Counted from the first letter of the stretch, positions 24,531 through 32,631 are shown. The stretch: 42,348 nucleotides of DNA from Asaia bogorensis (GCA_945874805.1 CAMCJI010000005.1:1-42348), one strand, 5' to 3'. A program made the numbers and translations. Notes: generated by a model from the letters alone, not told the origin.

Positions 24531-25553
24531 CTACTTGGCCACCCACAGCGCGAACCGCTTTTCCAGATCGTCGCCGAACTCCACCCAGAATTCGGTGTTG
24601 ATCGACAGGCCCTCGGTTGCGTGATTGGCGACCATGCCGGGGTTCTTGGCGCGGATGGCGGGGTCGTCGGCCACGGCCTTGTTGGCGGGGGAGACGGCCC
24701 AGTCGCCGGCGAGCGCGCGGAGCGGCGCTTCGTCGGTCATATATTCCACCATTTTCATCGCCTCGGCGGTGTTGGGCGAGCCTTTGACCACGGCCCAGTA
24801 GTCAAAGGCATAGAGCAGGGTGTTCCAGAGCAGCGGATACTTCGCGCCGTCGCGCGCGGCGAGTGCGGTGCGGCCGACGTAGCCGACGGCGTAGGCGGCC
24901 TCGCCGGAGCCGACGAGTTGCAGGGGCTGGGCGCCGGACTTCCACCAGATCATCGAGGGCTTGACGCTGTCGAGCTTGGCAAACGCCCGGTCCTGGCCGG
25001 CCGGGGTGGCGAGCACTTTGTAGACGTCCGCAGGCGCCACGCCGTCGGCCAGCAGCGCGATCTCCAGCGTCATCTTCGCGCCGTTGCGCAGGGTGCGCTT
25101 GCCGGGGAAGGCTGCGGTGTCGAAGAATTCGGCGTAGGTGGCGGGGCCCTTGGCGACGCGGGCCTGGTCGTAGAACAGGGCGACCCCGAAGCCGACGGCG
25201 CCGGCGCCGCAGGGCAGGGTACCGTTGGGCACGAACTTCTCGGCCTTGACGACCGACCAGTTGATCCGCTCGAACAGCCCGTCCTGGCAGCCGCGCACCA
25301 GTTCCGGGGCTTCGACCATCACCACGTCCCAGGCGACGTCGCGGGCGCGGACCATGGCGGCGATGCGGGCGACCTCGCCGTTATAGACGTCGTCCACGAC
25401 TTTCTTGCCGGTTGCGGCGGCGTAGCCCTGGAAGAGGTGTTTGCGAGCGTTGTCCTGGAAGCCGCCGCCGAAGCCGACGACCGTCAGGTCGCGGGTTTGC
25501 GCCTGGGCGGTGCCCATCGCCAGAACCAGTCCCAGAATCGCCGCTATCCGCAT
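24531..25553 (-). CDS. ABC transporter substrate-binding protein (PotD-like)
   Basis: A 340-residue periplasmic binding protein of the spermidine/putrescine type (COG0687). Signal peptide residues 1-18 (MRIAAILGLVLAMGTAQA). DLTVVGFGGGFQDNARKHLFQGYAAATGKKV and WDVVMVEAPELVRGCQDGLF are family patterns, and VGYVGRTALAARDGAKYPLLWNTLLYAFDYWAVVKGSPN is the ligand-domain core. It is the first gene of an ABC importer operon with two permeases downstream. The operon lacks an ATP-binding subunit within the window. The ligand cannot be read from the sequence; the acidic residues that bind polyamines are not obviously conserved. Confidence 0.9.
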   Translation of the reverse strand: MRIAAILGLVLAMGTAQAQTRDLTVVGFGGGFQDNARKHLFQGYAAATGKKVVDDVYNGEVARIAAMVRARDVAWDVVMVEAPELVRGCQDGLFERINWSVVKAEKFVPNGTLPCGAGAVGFGVALFYDQARVAKGPATYAEFFDTAAFPGKRTLRNGAKMTLEIALLADGVAPADVYKVLATPAGQDRAFAKLDSVKPSMIWWKSGAQPLQLVGSGEAAYAVGYVGRTALAARDGAKYPLLWNTLLYAFDYWAVVKGSPNTAEAMKMVEYMTDEAPLRALAGDWAVSPANKAVADDPAIRAKNPGMVANHATEGLSINTEFWVEFGDDLEKRFALWVAK

Positions 25554-25621
25554 GTCGCCATTTCCCGTTTGCGTTTCGGCGAGCCTAGCAGGTCGGGGCG
25601 GCGTGTCGAAGGCGGAATCGG

Positions 25622-26497
25622 TCAGGCGGAGGTATCCAACGGCTCGATCTCGCGCGGCAGGCCGTTGCGGTAGTTGTAGTTGCTGGGCGCATCGCCGTGG
25701 ACGACGGTGCAGCCGGCGTATTCGCCGTCCTCGTCGTGGAAATGCAGCCGGTGCTCCTCCACTCCGGCCCAGACGGCGCCGTGCTGGTGGTAGTGGTATT
25801 GCAGGGCACGGCGGCGCAGTTCCGATTTGTTCGGCGCGGTGAAGTGGTGCAGGAGCGAATGGAACAGCAGCGCGTCGCCCGGCTGCATCTCGACGGCGAT
25901 GCGGTCGGCCACGCGCACGGCACCGGGAACGATGCGGCAGAGGTTGAAGTCGTTCTCATGCACGTGCGGCTTGCCGCCGCCGAGATGCGAGCCGGGCACC
26001 AACTCCATGCAGCCGTTGGCCTTCAGCGACTCGTCGAGCGCGATCCACACGCCGACGATCAGGCCGGGGTCGGTCACCCGGAAGTAGGACGCATCCTGGT
26101 GCCAGGGCTTGGCCGAGCCGATGCGCGGCGGCTTGACCAGCGCCATCTCCTGAAACAGCACGCGGCCGTGGCCGAGCAGCTGGTCGAGGATGAGGTGCAG
26201 GCGCCGGCTCATCGCCGGGCGTTTGAGGTCCTCGGCGTCCTCCACGAAGTCCATGTATTTGCGGATGCGCAGTTCGCGCTCGGCGGGGGTGGCGGTGGCG
26301 ATCTCCTGCCCGGATTCATACATCAGGCCGGTCTGCCGGGCGGGGATGGTGCCCTGGGCGAGGCCGGTCAGCGCCGCCTTCGCCGCGGCGATGTGCTGCG
26401 GGCCGAGCAGGCCGCGCACCAGCACCCAGCCCTCGCGCTTGTACTGGGCGATCTCGTCCGGGGTCAGAAGGGTCTCAGCGGTGGTTTGCATGTCCAT
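25622..26497 (-). CDS. Phytanoyl-CoA dioxygenase (PhyH) family protein
   Basis: Fe(II)/2-oxoglutarate oxygenase of 291 residues. The iron triad is H133-x-D135 (PWHQDASYF) and a distal His in FHSLLHHFTAPNKS (H217 or H218). The 2-oxoglutarate-binding Arg should be within LRRRALQYHYHQ. The PhyH family hydroxylates diverse small molecules, including ectoine and secondary metabolites; the substrate here is unknown. The ATG at 26497 follows GGAGGATGCC; an in-frame ATG upstream gives only a low-complexity leader. It lies 68 bp upstream of, and on the same strand as, the ABC importer, so it may act on the imported compound. It is divergent from upp. Confidence 0.88.
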   Translation of the reverse strand: MDMQTTAETLLTPDEIAQYKREGWVLVRGLLGPQHIAAAKAALTGLAQGTIPARQTGLMYESGQEIATATPAERELRIRKYMDFVEDAEDLKRPAMSRRLHLILDQLLGHGRVLFQEMALVKPPRIGSAKPWHQDASYFRVTDPGLIVGVWIALDESLKANGCMELVPGSHLGGGKPHVHENDFNLCRIVPGAVRVADRIAVEMQPGDALLFHSLLHHFTAPNKSELRRRALQYHYHQHGAVWAGVEEHRLHFHDEDGEYAGCTVVHGDAPSNYNYRNGLPREIEPLDTSA

Positions 26498-26582
26498 GGC
26501 GGCATCCTCCTCACTGTCTGCGGCAGCGTTGCGCGCAGCATAGCGCAAGTCCTACCCTCCGGCGAGACGCGGGGGACAGGCG

Positions 26583-27218
26583 ATGGACGAGGCGCGGACG
26601 ATCATGGTGGATCACCCAATGGTGCAGCACAAGCTGACCCTGCTGCGCGACCGCGCCACCCCGCCCAGCAGCTTCCGGCGGCTGGCGCATGAGATCAGCC
26701 TGCTGATGGGCTACGAGGTGACCCGCGACCTGCCGCTGGAGAGCATCACCATCGAGACGCCGCTGGAGGCGATGGCCGCCCCGCAGATTGCCGGCAAGAA
26801 GCTCTGCCTCGTCTCCATCCTGCGGGCCGGCAACGGGATTCTGGAGGGGATGCTCGATCTGGTGCCGACGGCGCGGGTGGGGTTCATCGGGCTGTTCCGC
26901 GATCCCGTGACGCTGCATCCGGTGGAGTACTATCTCAAGCTGCCGAATGACGTGGCGCACCGGCTGTGCATCGTCGTCGATCCCATGCTGGCGACGGGGC
27001 ATTCCGCCGCGGCGGCCGTCAGCCGGTTGAAGGCGGCCGGGGCTACGAACATCCGCTTCGTCTGCCTGCTCGCCGCCCCCGAGGGGCTACGCAGCTTCCA
27101 CGCCGAACATCCGGACGTGCCGGTCTATACCGCCGCGATCGACCGCGGGCTGGATGAGCACGGCTACATCCGGCCGGGCCTTGGCGATGCCGGGGATCGG
27201 ATCTACGGGACGAAATGA
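26583..27218 (+). CDS. upp: Uracil phosphoribosyltransferase
   Basis: Pyrimidine salvage enzyme (uracil + PRPP to UMP), 211 residues, normal length. The PRPP loop is [12 protein letters not shown] (131-142; the more usual form is GGSA). The uracil site ends in [47 protein letters not shown] is a signature block. It stands alone, with a divergent PhyH gene before it and the convergent alcohol dehydrogenase after it. The nearby nucleoside hydrolase (29634) would supply free bases, so the two form a salvage theme although not an operon. Confidence 0.96.
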   Translation: MDEARTIMVDHPMVQHKLTLLRDRATPPSSFRRLAHEISLLMGYEVTRDLPLESITIETPLEAMAAPQIAGKKLCLVSILRAGNGILEGMLDLVPTARVGFIGLFRDPVTLHPVEYYLKLPNDVAHRLCIVVDPMLATGHSAAAAVSRLKAAGATNIRFVCLLAAPEGLRSFHAEHPDVPVYTAAIDRGLDEHGYIRPGLGDAGDRIYGTK

Positions 27219-27226
27219 CGCCCGGG

Positions 27227-27252
27227 GGGTGCCTGCCGGGGGCAGGTCACCC
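27227..27252. terminator. Strong hairpin between convergent upp and alcohol dehydrogenase genes
   Basis: Arms GGGTGCCTGCC and GGCAGG-T-CACCC pair around a GGG loop with one bulged T. It starts 9 bp after the upp stop and ends 17 bp from the dehydrogenase stop. TTGCTCCC follows on the plus strand. Position and strength suit a bidirectional terminator, though the T-tract is weak. Confidence 0.6.
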
Positions 27253-27268
27253 TTGCTCCCGTAACCGC

Positions 27269-28345
27269 TCAGGGCGTGATCGCGACCTTCATCACACCGT
27301 CACGCTGATGACTGAACAGGTCGTAGGCCTCGACGATCTGGTCCAGCTTGAAGCGATGCGTGACCAGCGGCTTGAGATCGAGCCGCCCGTTCGCGATCAC
27401 CTCAATCAAGCGCCGCATGCGCTCCTTGCCGCCCGGGCATAGCGTGGTGACGATGGTGTGGTCGCCCAGGCCGGCGGCGAAAGCGTCATACGGGATGGTC
27501 AGGTCGGTTGAATAGACGCCGAGCGACGAGAGCGTTCCGCCCGGCCGCAGCACGCGCAGCGCAGCCTCGAACGTGGATTGCGCGCCGAGCGCCTCGATTG
27601 CCACATCGACGCCGCGCCCGTCCGTCAGGCGCATGATCTCCTGCACGGGATCGACCTTGGAGAAATCCACCACATGGTCCGCGCCGAGACGGCGGGCGAT
27701 GGCGAGCCGCTCCGGCACGCAATCCACCGCAATGACGGTGGTAGCCCCCATCAGCTTCGCCCCGGCAGTGGCACACAGGCCGATCGGGCCCTGGGCGAAG
27801 ACCGCGACCGTGTCGCCGATCTGCACCTTGCCGCGCTCGGCGCCGGAGAAGCCGGTGGACATGATATCCGGGCACATGAGCACCTGCTCGTCGGTCAGAT
27901 CGTCAGGCACCGGTGCGAGATTGGCCATCGCATCGGGCACCAGCACGTACTCGGCCTGGCAGCCGTCGATCGTGTTGCCGAAGCGCCAGCCGCCCATCGG
28001 CCGCCACCCGTGCTTCGTGCCGGCCCCGTCCTGGCTGCATCGCCCGCAGAGGCAGGCATTCGACCAGCCGGAGGGCGTGATGGCGCCCGCGATCACCCGC
28101 TGACCCTCGCGGTATCCCTGCACGCCCGCCCCGAGGCGCTCGATCACGCCGACAGGCTCATGGCCGATCGTAAGCCCCGCGGCGACGGGATACTCCCCCT
28201 TCATGATGTGGACGTCAGTGCCGCAGATGGTTGTCGTGGTGACGCGGATCAGCGCATCGAGCGGGCCGACCTCGGGGACCGGCTTTTCACGCAGCTCGAT
28301 CCGGCCCGGCCCGGCGAATACGATGGCCCTCATGGTCGCAGTCAT
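27269..28345 (-). CDS. Zinc-dependent alcohol dehydrogenase (secondary-alcohol type)
   Basis: A 358-residue medium-chain dehydrogenase. The catalytic zinc ligands are C41 (TICGTDVH), H62 and E63 (GHEPVG), plus the Asp in CPDIMSTGFSGAE, which replaces the usual Cys as in Thermoanaerobacter-type secondary ADH. The VAVFAQGPIGLCATAGAKLMGA stretch binds the nucleotide. A C-x2-C pair (CLCGRC) hints at part of a structural zinc loop. Expected reaction: NAD(P)-linked interconversion of small secondary alcohols and ketones or aldehydes. It follows the CBS-domain gene by 66 bp on the same strand and is probably in the same FNR/FixK-controlled unit. Such a dehydrogenase would help dispose of reducing power under low oxygen. 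Confidence 0.92.
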   Translation of the reverse strand: MTATMRAIVFAGPGRIELREKPVPEVGPLDALIRVTTTTICGTDVHIMKGEYPVAAGLTIGHEPVGVIERLGAGVQGYREGQRVIAGAITPSGWSNACLCGRCSQDGAGTKHGWRPMGGWRFGNTIDGCQAEYVLVPDAMANLAPVPDDLTDEQVLMCPDIMSTGFSGAERGKVQIGDTVAVFAQGPIGLCATAGAKLMGATTVIAVDCVPERLAIARRLGADHVVDFSKVDPVQEIMRLTDGRGVDVAIEALGAQSTFEAALRVLRPGGTLSSLGVYSTDLTIPYDAFAAGLGDHTIVTTLCPGGKERMRRLIEVIANGRLDLKPLVTHRFKLDQIVEAYDLFSHQRDGVMKVAITP

Positions 28346-28411
28346 TGGCTTGGTCCTTTGAAACGATGGGGCCGGGCGCGCATGGAGCAGGACGCGGTCG
28401 GACGGACCGGT

Positions 28412-29104
28412 CTAGCGGGCGCCCAGCAGGAAGGGCGGCGGGGCAGCGAAGTCGGTTTCCACGCGCTTGACGCCGGGCACCTCCTCGGCGAGCACCCGCA
28501 GGGCGCGGCGGATATCCTCGGACCCGCAGAAGCCATTCAGGCGCACGACGCCGTCAGCGACATCGAAGAACATGAGATGCCTGTCGAACCAGGCCTGGTC
28601 GCGCAGCGCGGCGGACAGGCTGGCATGGATCTGCGCATCCGATCGCGCCACGGCCGTTCCGGCCTCGCCGATGATCAGCGCGCGCAGGAGGTCGGCGCGC
28701 GAGACCAGCCCGACCAGAACACCATCGCGCAGGACGGGCACGCGGCGGACGCCCCGTGCTTCCATGATCTGCGCGATCTCCTCGGCCGCTGCGTCCTCGG
28801 CCACGCTGGCCACGTTCATGGTCATGGCATCCTTCACGAGGCGGCCGTGCACGCGCGCGAACCGCGCGGCGTCCGCCTCCGGTGCACCGAAGATCCTCGC
28901 GAGCCAGCTCGCTTTGGCAGACGGGTCGCCCGCAAGCCGGCGGATCAGGTCGCCTTCCGTGAGGATGCCGACGAGCCGTCCGTCCTCCTGCACCACGGGC
29001 GCGCCTGAAATGCCGCGCTCGGCCATAGCGCGGGCTGCAGGCTCCAGACCCATATCGGGCAGGAAGGTCAGCAGCCCGGTGGACATCAGTTCACGCGCCA
29101 GCAT
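28412..29104 (-). CDS. CBS-domain protein with C-terminal BON domain
   Basis: A 230-residue cytoplasmic regulator-like protein. Two CBS motifs (about 6-60, MSTGLLTFLPDMGLEPAARA through GILTEGDLIRR; and about 88-145, MTMNVASVAEDAAAEE through GLVSRADLLRAL) should bind an adenosine nucleotide. The last 80 residues (IHASLSAALRDQAWFDRHL, then VRLNGFCGSEDIRRALRVLAEEVPGVKRVET) form a BON domain. AAGGAGACACGAG precedes ATG 29104. The start overlaps the HTH gene by 14 bp, so the two are co-expressed. CBS-BON proteins are found among oxygen-limitation and stress genes of alphaproteobacteria; the target protein is unknown. Confidence 0.9.
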   Translation of the reverse strand: MLARELMSTGLLTFLPDMGLEPAARAMAERGISGAPVVQEDGRLVGILTEGDLIRRLAGDPSAKASWLARIFGAPEADAARFARVHGRLVKDAMTMNVASVAEDAAAEEIAQIMEARGVRRVPVLRDGVLVGLVSRADLLRALIIGEAGTAVARSDAQIHASLSAALRDQAWFDRHLMFFDVADGVVRLNGFCGSEDIRRALRVLAEEVPGVKRVETDFAAPPPFLLGAR

Positions 29105-29408
29105 CTCGTGTCTCCTTGTTGTCGCTTCCGTTTCCTGGAACGCGAAATTCTTCAGCTTCTGCCTGGTCTGCCCCTGCCGACCCGGCGATCCCCGGCGTTT
29201 GAACCGGCTCACCGGGACGGGCGAGAGAGCGGCATGTCTCGTGTGTGGCGAGAAACGCCTCAAGGTCGCGCGGGATGACGCGCCATTCCCGCCCCAGATC
29301 GATTGCCCTGAGTTCCCGGAGCCTGATCCACTGCCGCACCGTCGCTTCCGACACCCGAACCAGATCCGCGACATCCTTCACGGTCATGAACTTTCGCGTC
29401 AGCACCAT
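29091..29408 (-). CDS. Helix-turn-helix (excisionase-type, HTH_17) protein
   Basis: A 105-residue protein. MTVKDVADLVRVSEATVRQW and then IRLRELRAIDLGREWRVIP with DLEAFL form the MerR/excisionase-type winged HTH (residues 8-55). The C-terminal 45 residues are Gly/Ala/Glu-rich and probably disordered. The ATG at 29408 follows GAGGGGC; ATG at 29387 is an alternative. It overlaps the CBS-BON start by 14 bp. An FNR/FixK-type box is centred 67.5 bp upstream. Such small HTH proteins often act as local regulators; without phage genes nearby an excisionase role is unlikely. It could autoregulate this operon. Confidence 0.8.
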   Translation of the reverse strand: MVLTRKFMTVKDVADLVRVSEATVRQWIRLRELRAIDLGREWRVIPRDLEAFLATHETCRSLARPGEPVQTPGIAGSAGADQAEAEEFRVPGNGSDNKETRDAGA

Positions 29409-29468
29409 GCCCCTCGCATCCGCACGCTCTCCAGGCCGGACAGTGCCCACGCGTGATGCTCGGGCGCA

Positions 29469-29482
29469 TTGACTTGAATCAA
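29469..29482. promoter_or_regulatory. FNR/FixK-type box upstream of the HTH/CBS-BON/ADH series
   Basis: TTGACTTGAATCAA fits TTGAT-N4-ATCAA with one mismatch (C at position 5) and has perfect TTGA and TCAA ends. The centre is 67.5 bp from the HTH gene start, nearly the same distance as the box of the stress-protein gene at 5392 (70.5 bp). Activation at -41.5 would give a leader of about 26 nt. The plus-strand nucleoside hydrolase start is 158 bp away, so control of that gene is less likely. Confidence 0.65.
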
Positions 29483-29633
29483 TGGCCCTTGAGCGCGGTT
29501 GAGTGCCGACGAGCCTCATCGACCGTTGGATGGGCCGATGCCACGCACGCTGCTGACCGCGTGGGCCGCGCGGCGGGGCTTGCTGCTGCGGCGCGGCGTG
29601 GCGTATCGGCGGGGGCAGGCAAGGGAGGCGGGG

Positions 29634-30557
29634 ATGGGCCAGGCGACGATCATCGATTGCGATCCAGGGACGGATGACGCGATCGCGCTGTTCCTGGCGA
29701 TGGGCTCGCCGGAGCTGGATTTACGGGCGGTCACCGTGGTGGGCGGCAATGTCGGGCTGGACCGGACCTTGGCGAATGCGCGGGCGCTGGTCGGGCTGGG
29801 GCGGGCGGATGTGCCGGTGTTCGCGGGGGCGGACCGGGCGATGCTCGGCCCCTTCGTCTCCGAGGTGCGGGTGCATGGGGAGGACGGGATCGGCGGGGTG
29901 GTGCTGCCGCCGGGGGCGGCCGCTCAGCCGGGGGTGGCGAGCGATGCGATCCGGGCGATCTTGCGGGGGGCGGCGGAGGATTCGGTAACGCTGATCGGGC
30001 TCGGGCCGGCGACCAATCTCGGGCTGGTGCTGGCGACCGAGCCGGCGCTGGCCGCGCGAATCCGGCAGATCGTGCTGATGACCGGCGCCTGGGCGGAGGG
30101 CAACAAGACGCTGGACGCCGAGTTCAACGCCTGGAACGACCCCGAGGCATTGCAGATCGTGCTGGACTGCGGCCGGCCGGTGGTGCTGGTGACGCTGGAG
30201 CTGACGGCGCAGGCGTTCTGCACCCCGGCGCGGGTGGCGGCGATCCAGGCGCTGGGCGGCGGGGCGTGCCATGCGACGGCCTGCGCCATCATGGAGCGGA
30301 TGCCGCCGACGCAGCGGCTGGGCGGCGGCGGGTATCCGCAGCACGATGCCTGCGCGGTGGCCTGGGCGGTGGCGCCGCAGCTGTTCACCACGCGGGCTGT
30401 CTACGCGACGATGGATTTGGGGCCGGGGCCGGGCCGTGGGCGCACCGTGATCGACCGCTGGGGGCGGCTGGGGCGGCCGGCGAACGCGACGCTGCTGGAG
30501 CGGCTGGATGTGGAGGGGTTTTTCGGGCTGCTGGGCGCGCGGATTTCGGGGGCGTAG
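29634..30557 (+). CDS. Nucleoside hydrolase (IunH-type)
   Basis: A 307-residue enzyme of the inosine-uridine hydrolase family, which splits N-ribosides to base and ribose. The calcium-binding Asp cluster is intact at the N-terminus (IIDCDPGTDDA; D8, D10, D14, D15). AEFNAWNDPEALQIVL matches the ribose-binding N-x-x-x-D/E region, and QHDACAVAWA supplies the late metal Asp. The start at ATG 29634 follows AGGGAGGCGGGG; an upstream ATG in the same frame gives an Arg-rich leader that is not conserved. The upp gene 2.4 kb away could use the freed uracil. Confidence 0.9.
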   Translation: MGQATIIDCDPGTDDAIALFLAMGSPELDLRAVTVVGGNVGLDRTLANARALVGLGRADVPVFAGADRAMLGPFVSEVRVHGEDGIGGVVLPPGAAAQPGVASDAIRAILRGAAEDSVTLIGLGPATNLGLVLATEPALAARIRQIVLMTGAWAEGNKTLDAEFNAWNDPEALQIVLDCGRPVVLVTLELTAQAFCTPARVAAIQALGGGACHATACAIMERMPPTQRLGGGGYPQHDACAVAWAVAPQLFTTRAVYATMDLGPGPGRGRTVIDRWGRLGRPANATLLERLDVEGFFGLLGARISGA

Positions 30558-30735
30558 GCAAGCTGCCCCCGGCCCTGCCCAGTGCTGTCGTCCATTCTAA
30601 AGAGGGCTGCGTGACCGGCTCCGGGGCCGGTTCTGTCGTGGATGTCTGACCAGCCATCCGCTCTTGCGAGCCTTGCGCGCCTTCCCCCCTCCCCCCATCC
30701 GGTACAAACTCGCGGGGAAATCCGGGAGAAACCGC

Positions 30736-32451
30736 ATGTCTGCTTCCACCTGGCGCGAGCGCGCCTCTGTTGTGTTCCGCACCGAGAAGAAGCCGGCGAC
30801 CGGCTCGAAGGGCATGGTGGTCAGCAACAATCCGCTGGCCTCGGCGGCGGGCGCGCAGATGCTGGCGGCGGGGGGGAATGCGGTGGATGCGGCGATCGCC
30901 ACGCTGTTCGCACTCACCGTGGCCGAGCCGATGATGGTCGGGCTGATCGGCGGCGGAACGGCGCATGTGCGCACCGCGGACGGCACGCATCGGGTGATCG
31001 ACGGGATGAGCACCGCGCCGCTCGCCGGCGCGCCGGACATGTACCGCCCCGTCCCCGGCGCCGCGCCTGACAACTACGACACGCTGGACCGGGAAAATCT
31101 CGTCGGGCCGAAGGCGGTGGCGGCCCCTGGCAGCCTGCGGGCCTGGTGCCAGACGCTGGCGCGCTACGGCACGTTCAGCCTGGATGACGTGATGCAGCCG
31201 GCGATCAATCTGGCGGCGCGGGGGTATCGGGTCTCGCCCTACCTGGGCAACTGCATCGCCGAGGCGGCGCCGGACATGCGGCTCGATCCGGCGATCTCGG
31301 CGGTGTACCTGCCGGGCGGCACGCCGCTGAAGGCCGGGGACAAGCTGGTGATGGGCGACTACGCCGAGACGCTGCGGCAGATCGCGCGCGAGGGCGAGGC
31401 GGCGATGCATGGCGGCTCGCTCGGCGATGCGATCGCCGACCGGATCAGCGCCGGGGGGGGCTGGGTCAGCCGCGAGGACCTGCGGGCGGCGACACCCATC
31501 GAGCGGCAGCCGATCATCGGCAGCTATCGCGGCTGGCAGATCATCGCACCGCCGCCGCCGGCCGCGTCCGGCGTGCACATCACCCAGATGCTGAACATCC
31601 TGGAGGGCTTCGACGTCGGGGGGTTGGGCTTCGGCTCGCCGGAACTGGTGCATCTGGTGGCCGAGGCGATGAAGATCGCCTTCGCCGACCGCAACGCGGC
31701 AACCGGCGACCCGGCCTTCGTCAACGTGCCGGTGGAGAAGCTGATCAGCAAAGCCTACGCCGACGAGCGGCGGGGCAAGATCGACCTGGCGCGGGCGCAG
31801 GCCTGGGGGCCGGGGGTGACCCAAGGCGGCAGCGCCTACACCACGCATATGACCGCGGCGGACGCCGACGGGAATGTGGTGGCGACGACGCAGACCATCA
31901 ACTCGCTGTTCGGCGCGCGGTTCATGATCCCGGGCACCGGGATGATCCCGAACAACTACATGAACACGTTCGATCCACGGCCGGGCGGGGCGATCTCCAT
32001 CATGCCGGGCAAGCGCGTCACCACCTCGATGGCGCCGACGATGGCACTGAAGGACGGCAAGCTGCGCTTCGCCCTCGGGTTGCCGGGCGGCAAGCGCATC
32101 TTCCCCTCGGTGATGCAGGCGCTGCTGTGCCTGATCGACCACGGCATGTCGTTGCAGGAAGCGGTGGAAGCACCGCGCATCTGGACGGAAGGCAACGCTC
32201 TGGAACTCGAAGGCGCCTATCCCGACAGCATCGTGCGGCGGCTGCGGGCGATGGGCCACACGATCCAGCTGCTGCCGACCGTCGCCGGGGGGATGAACGC
32301 GATCGAATTCCTCGCCGACGGCAGCCTGCGCGGGGCGGCCTGCTGGCGGGCGGACGGCACGGCCGTCGGCGTGGGCGGCGGGCTGGCGCGCGAAGGCGTG
32401 CGGTTCTGGCCAGACGCGCCGGTGCTCGACGGGGTGGGGACGCGCAGTTAG
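30736..32451 (+). CDS. Gamma-glutamyltransferase family protein (Ntn hydrolase)
   Basis: A 571-residue homologue of gamma-glutamyltransferase. The autoprocessing/nucleophile Thr is T369 in SAYTTHMTAADADGNVVA, and the small-subunit substrate segment is KRVTTSMAPTMAL. N-terminal marks are GMVVSNNPLASAAGAQMLAAGGNAVDAAIA and GGGTAHVR. There is no signal peptide, so it is predicted cytoplasmic, unlike the periplasmic GGT of enteric bacteria. The canonical ...SVVD after TTH is TAAD here, and glycine-rich GGG at 72-74 is kept. It could hydrolyse glutathione or an acylated or gamma-glutamylated amine. GGGAGAAACCGC precedes the ATG. Copy 5 of the repeat element follows. Confidence 0.88.
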   Translation: MSASTWRERASVVFRTEKKPATGSKGMVVSNNPLASAAGAQMLAAGGNAVDAAIATLFALTVAEPMMVGLIGGGTAHVRTADGTHRVIDGMSTAPLAGAPDMYRPVPGAAPDNYDTLDRENLVGPKAVAAPGSLRAWCQTLARYGTFSLDDVMQPAINLAARGYRVSPYLGNCIAEAAPDMRLDPAISAVYLPGGTPLKAGDKLVMGDYAETLRQIAREGEAAMHGGSLGDAIADRISAGGGWVSREDLRAATPIERQPIIGSYRGWQIIAPPPPAASGVHITQMLNILEGFDVGGLGFGSPELVHLVAEAMKIAFADRNAATGDPAFVNVPVEKLISKAYADERRGKIDLARAQAWGPGVTQGGSAYTTHMTAADADGNVVATTQTINSLFGARFMIPGTGMIPNNYMNTFDPRPGGAISIMPGKRVTTSMAPTMALKDGKLRFALGLPGGKRIFPSVMQALLCLIDHGMSLQEAVEAPRIWTEGNALELEGAYPDSIVRRLRAMGHTIQLLPTVAGGMNAIEFLADGSLRGAACWRADGTAVGVGGGLAREGVRFWPDAPVLDGVGTRS

Positions 32452-32486
32452 GCGGCAGGCGTTTGGCCGAACATGAGGCGGTAAGC

Positions 32487-32623
32487 AGGAAGGGAAGATT
32501 CTTCTTTTTGTGAACAAAAAGAAGCAAAAAAACTTTTCCCGTTTGGGTTCGGCTTTAGCGACGTCGTTGGGGTTTGTTGCTGGAGGGTTTTTTGGCTTCG
32601 CCGGTCTTCAACGGCGAAGACTC
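32487..32623. repeat. Paired-palindrome element, copy 5 (right half deleted)
   Basis: The left flank (GGAAGGGAAGATT) and left palindrome (32501-32524) are as in the other copies, followed by CAAAAAAACTTTTCCCGTT. The central GGTTTTTTGGCTTCGCCGGTCTT is kept. The right palindrome with its T-run is missing: after CAACGGCGAAG the sequence joins directly to ACTCTTCCTCGCC, which resembles the outer right flank of copy 1. It is therefore an internal-deletion derivative. It lies between convergent ggt-like and maoC-like genes. Confidence 0.75.
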
Positions 32624-32631
32624 TTCCTCGC

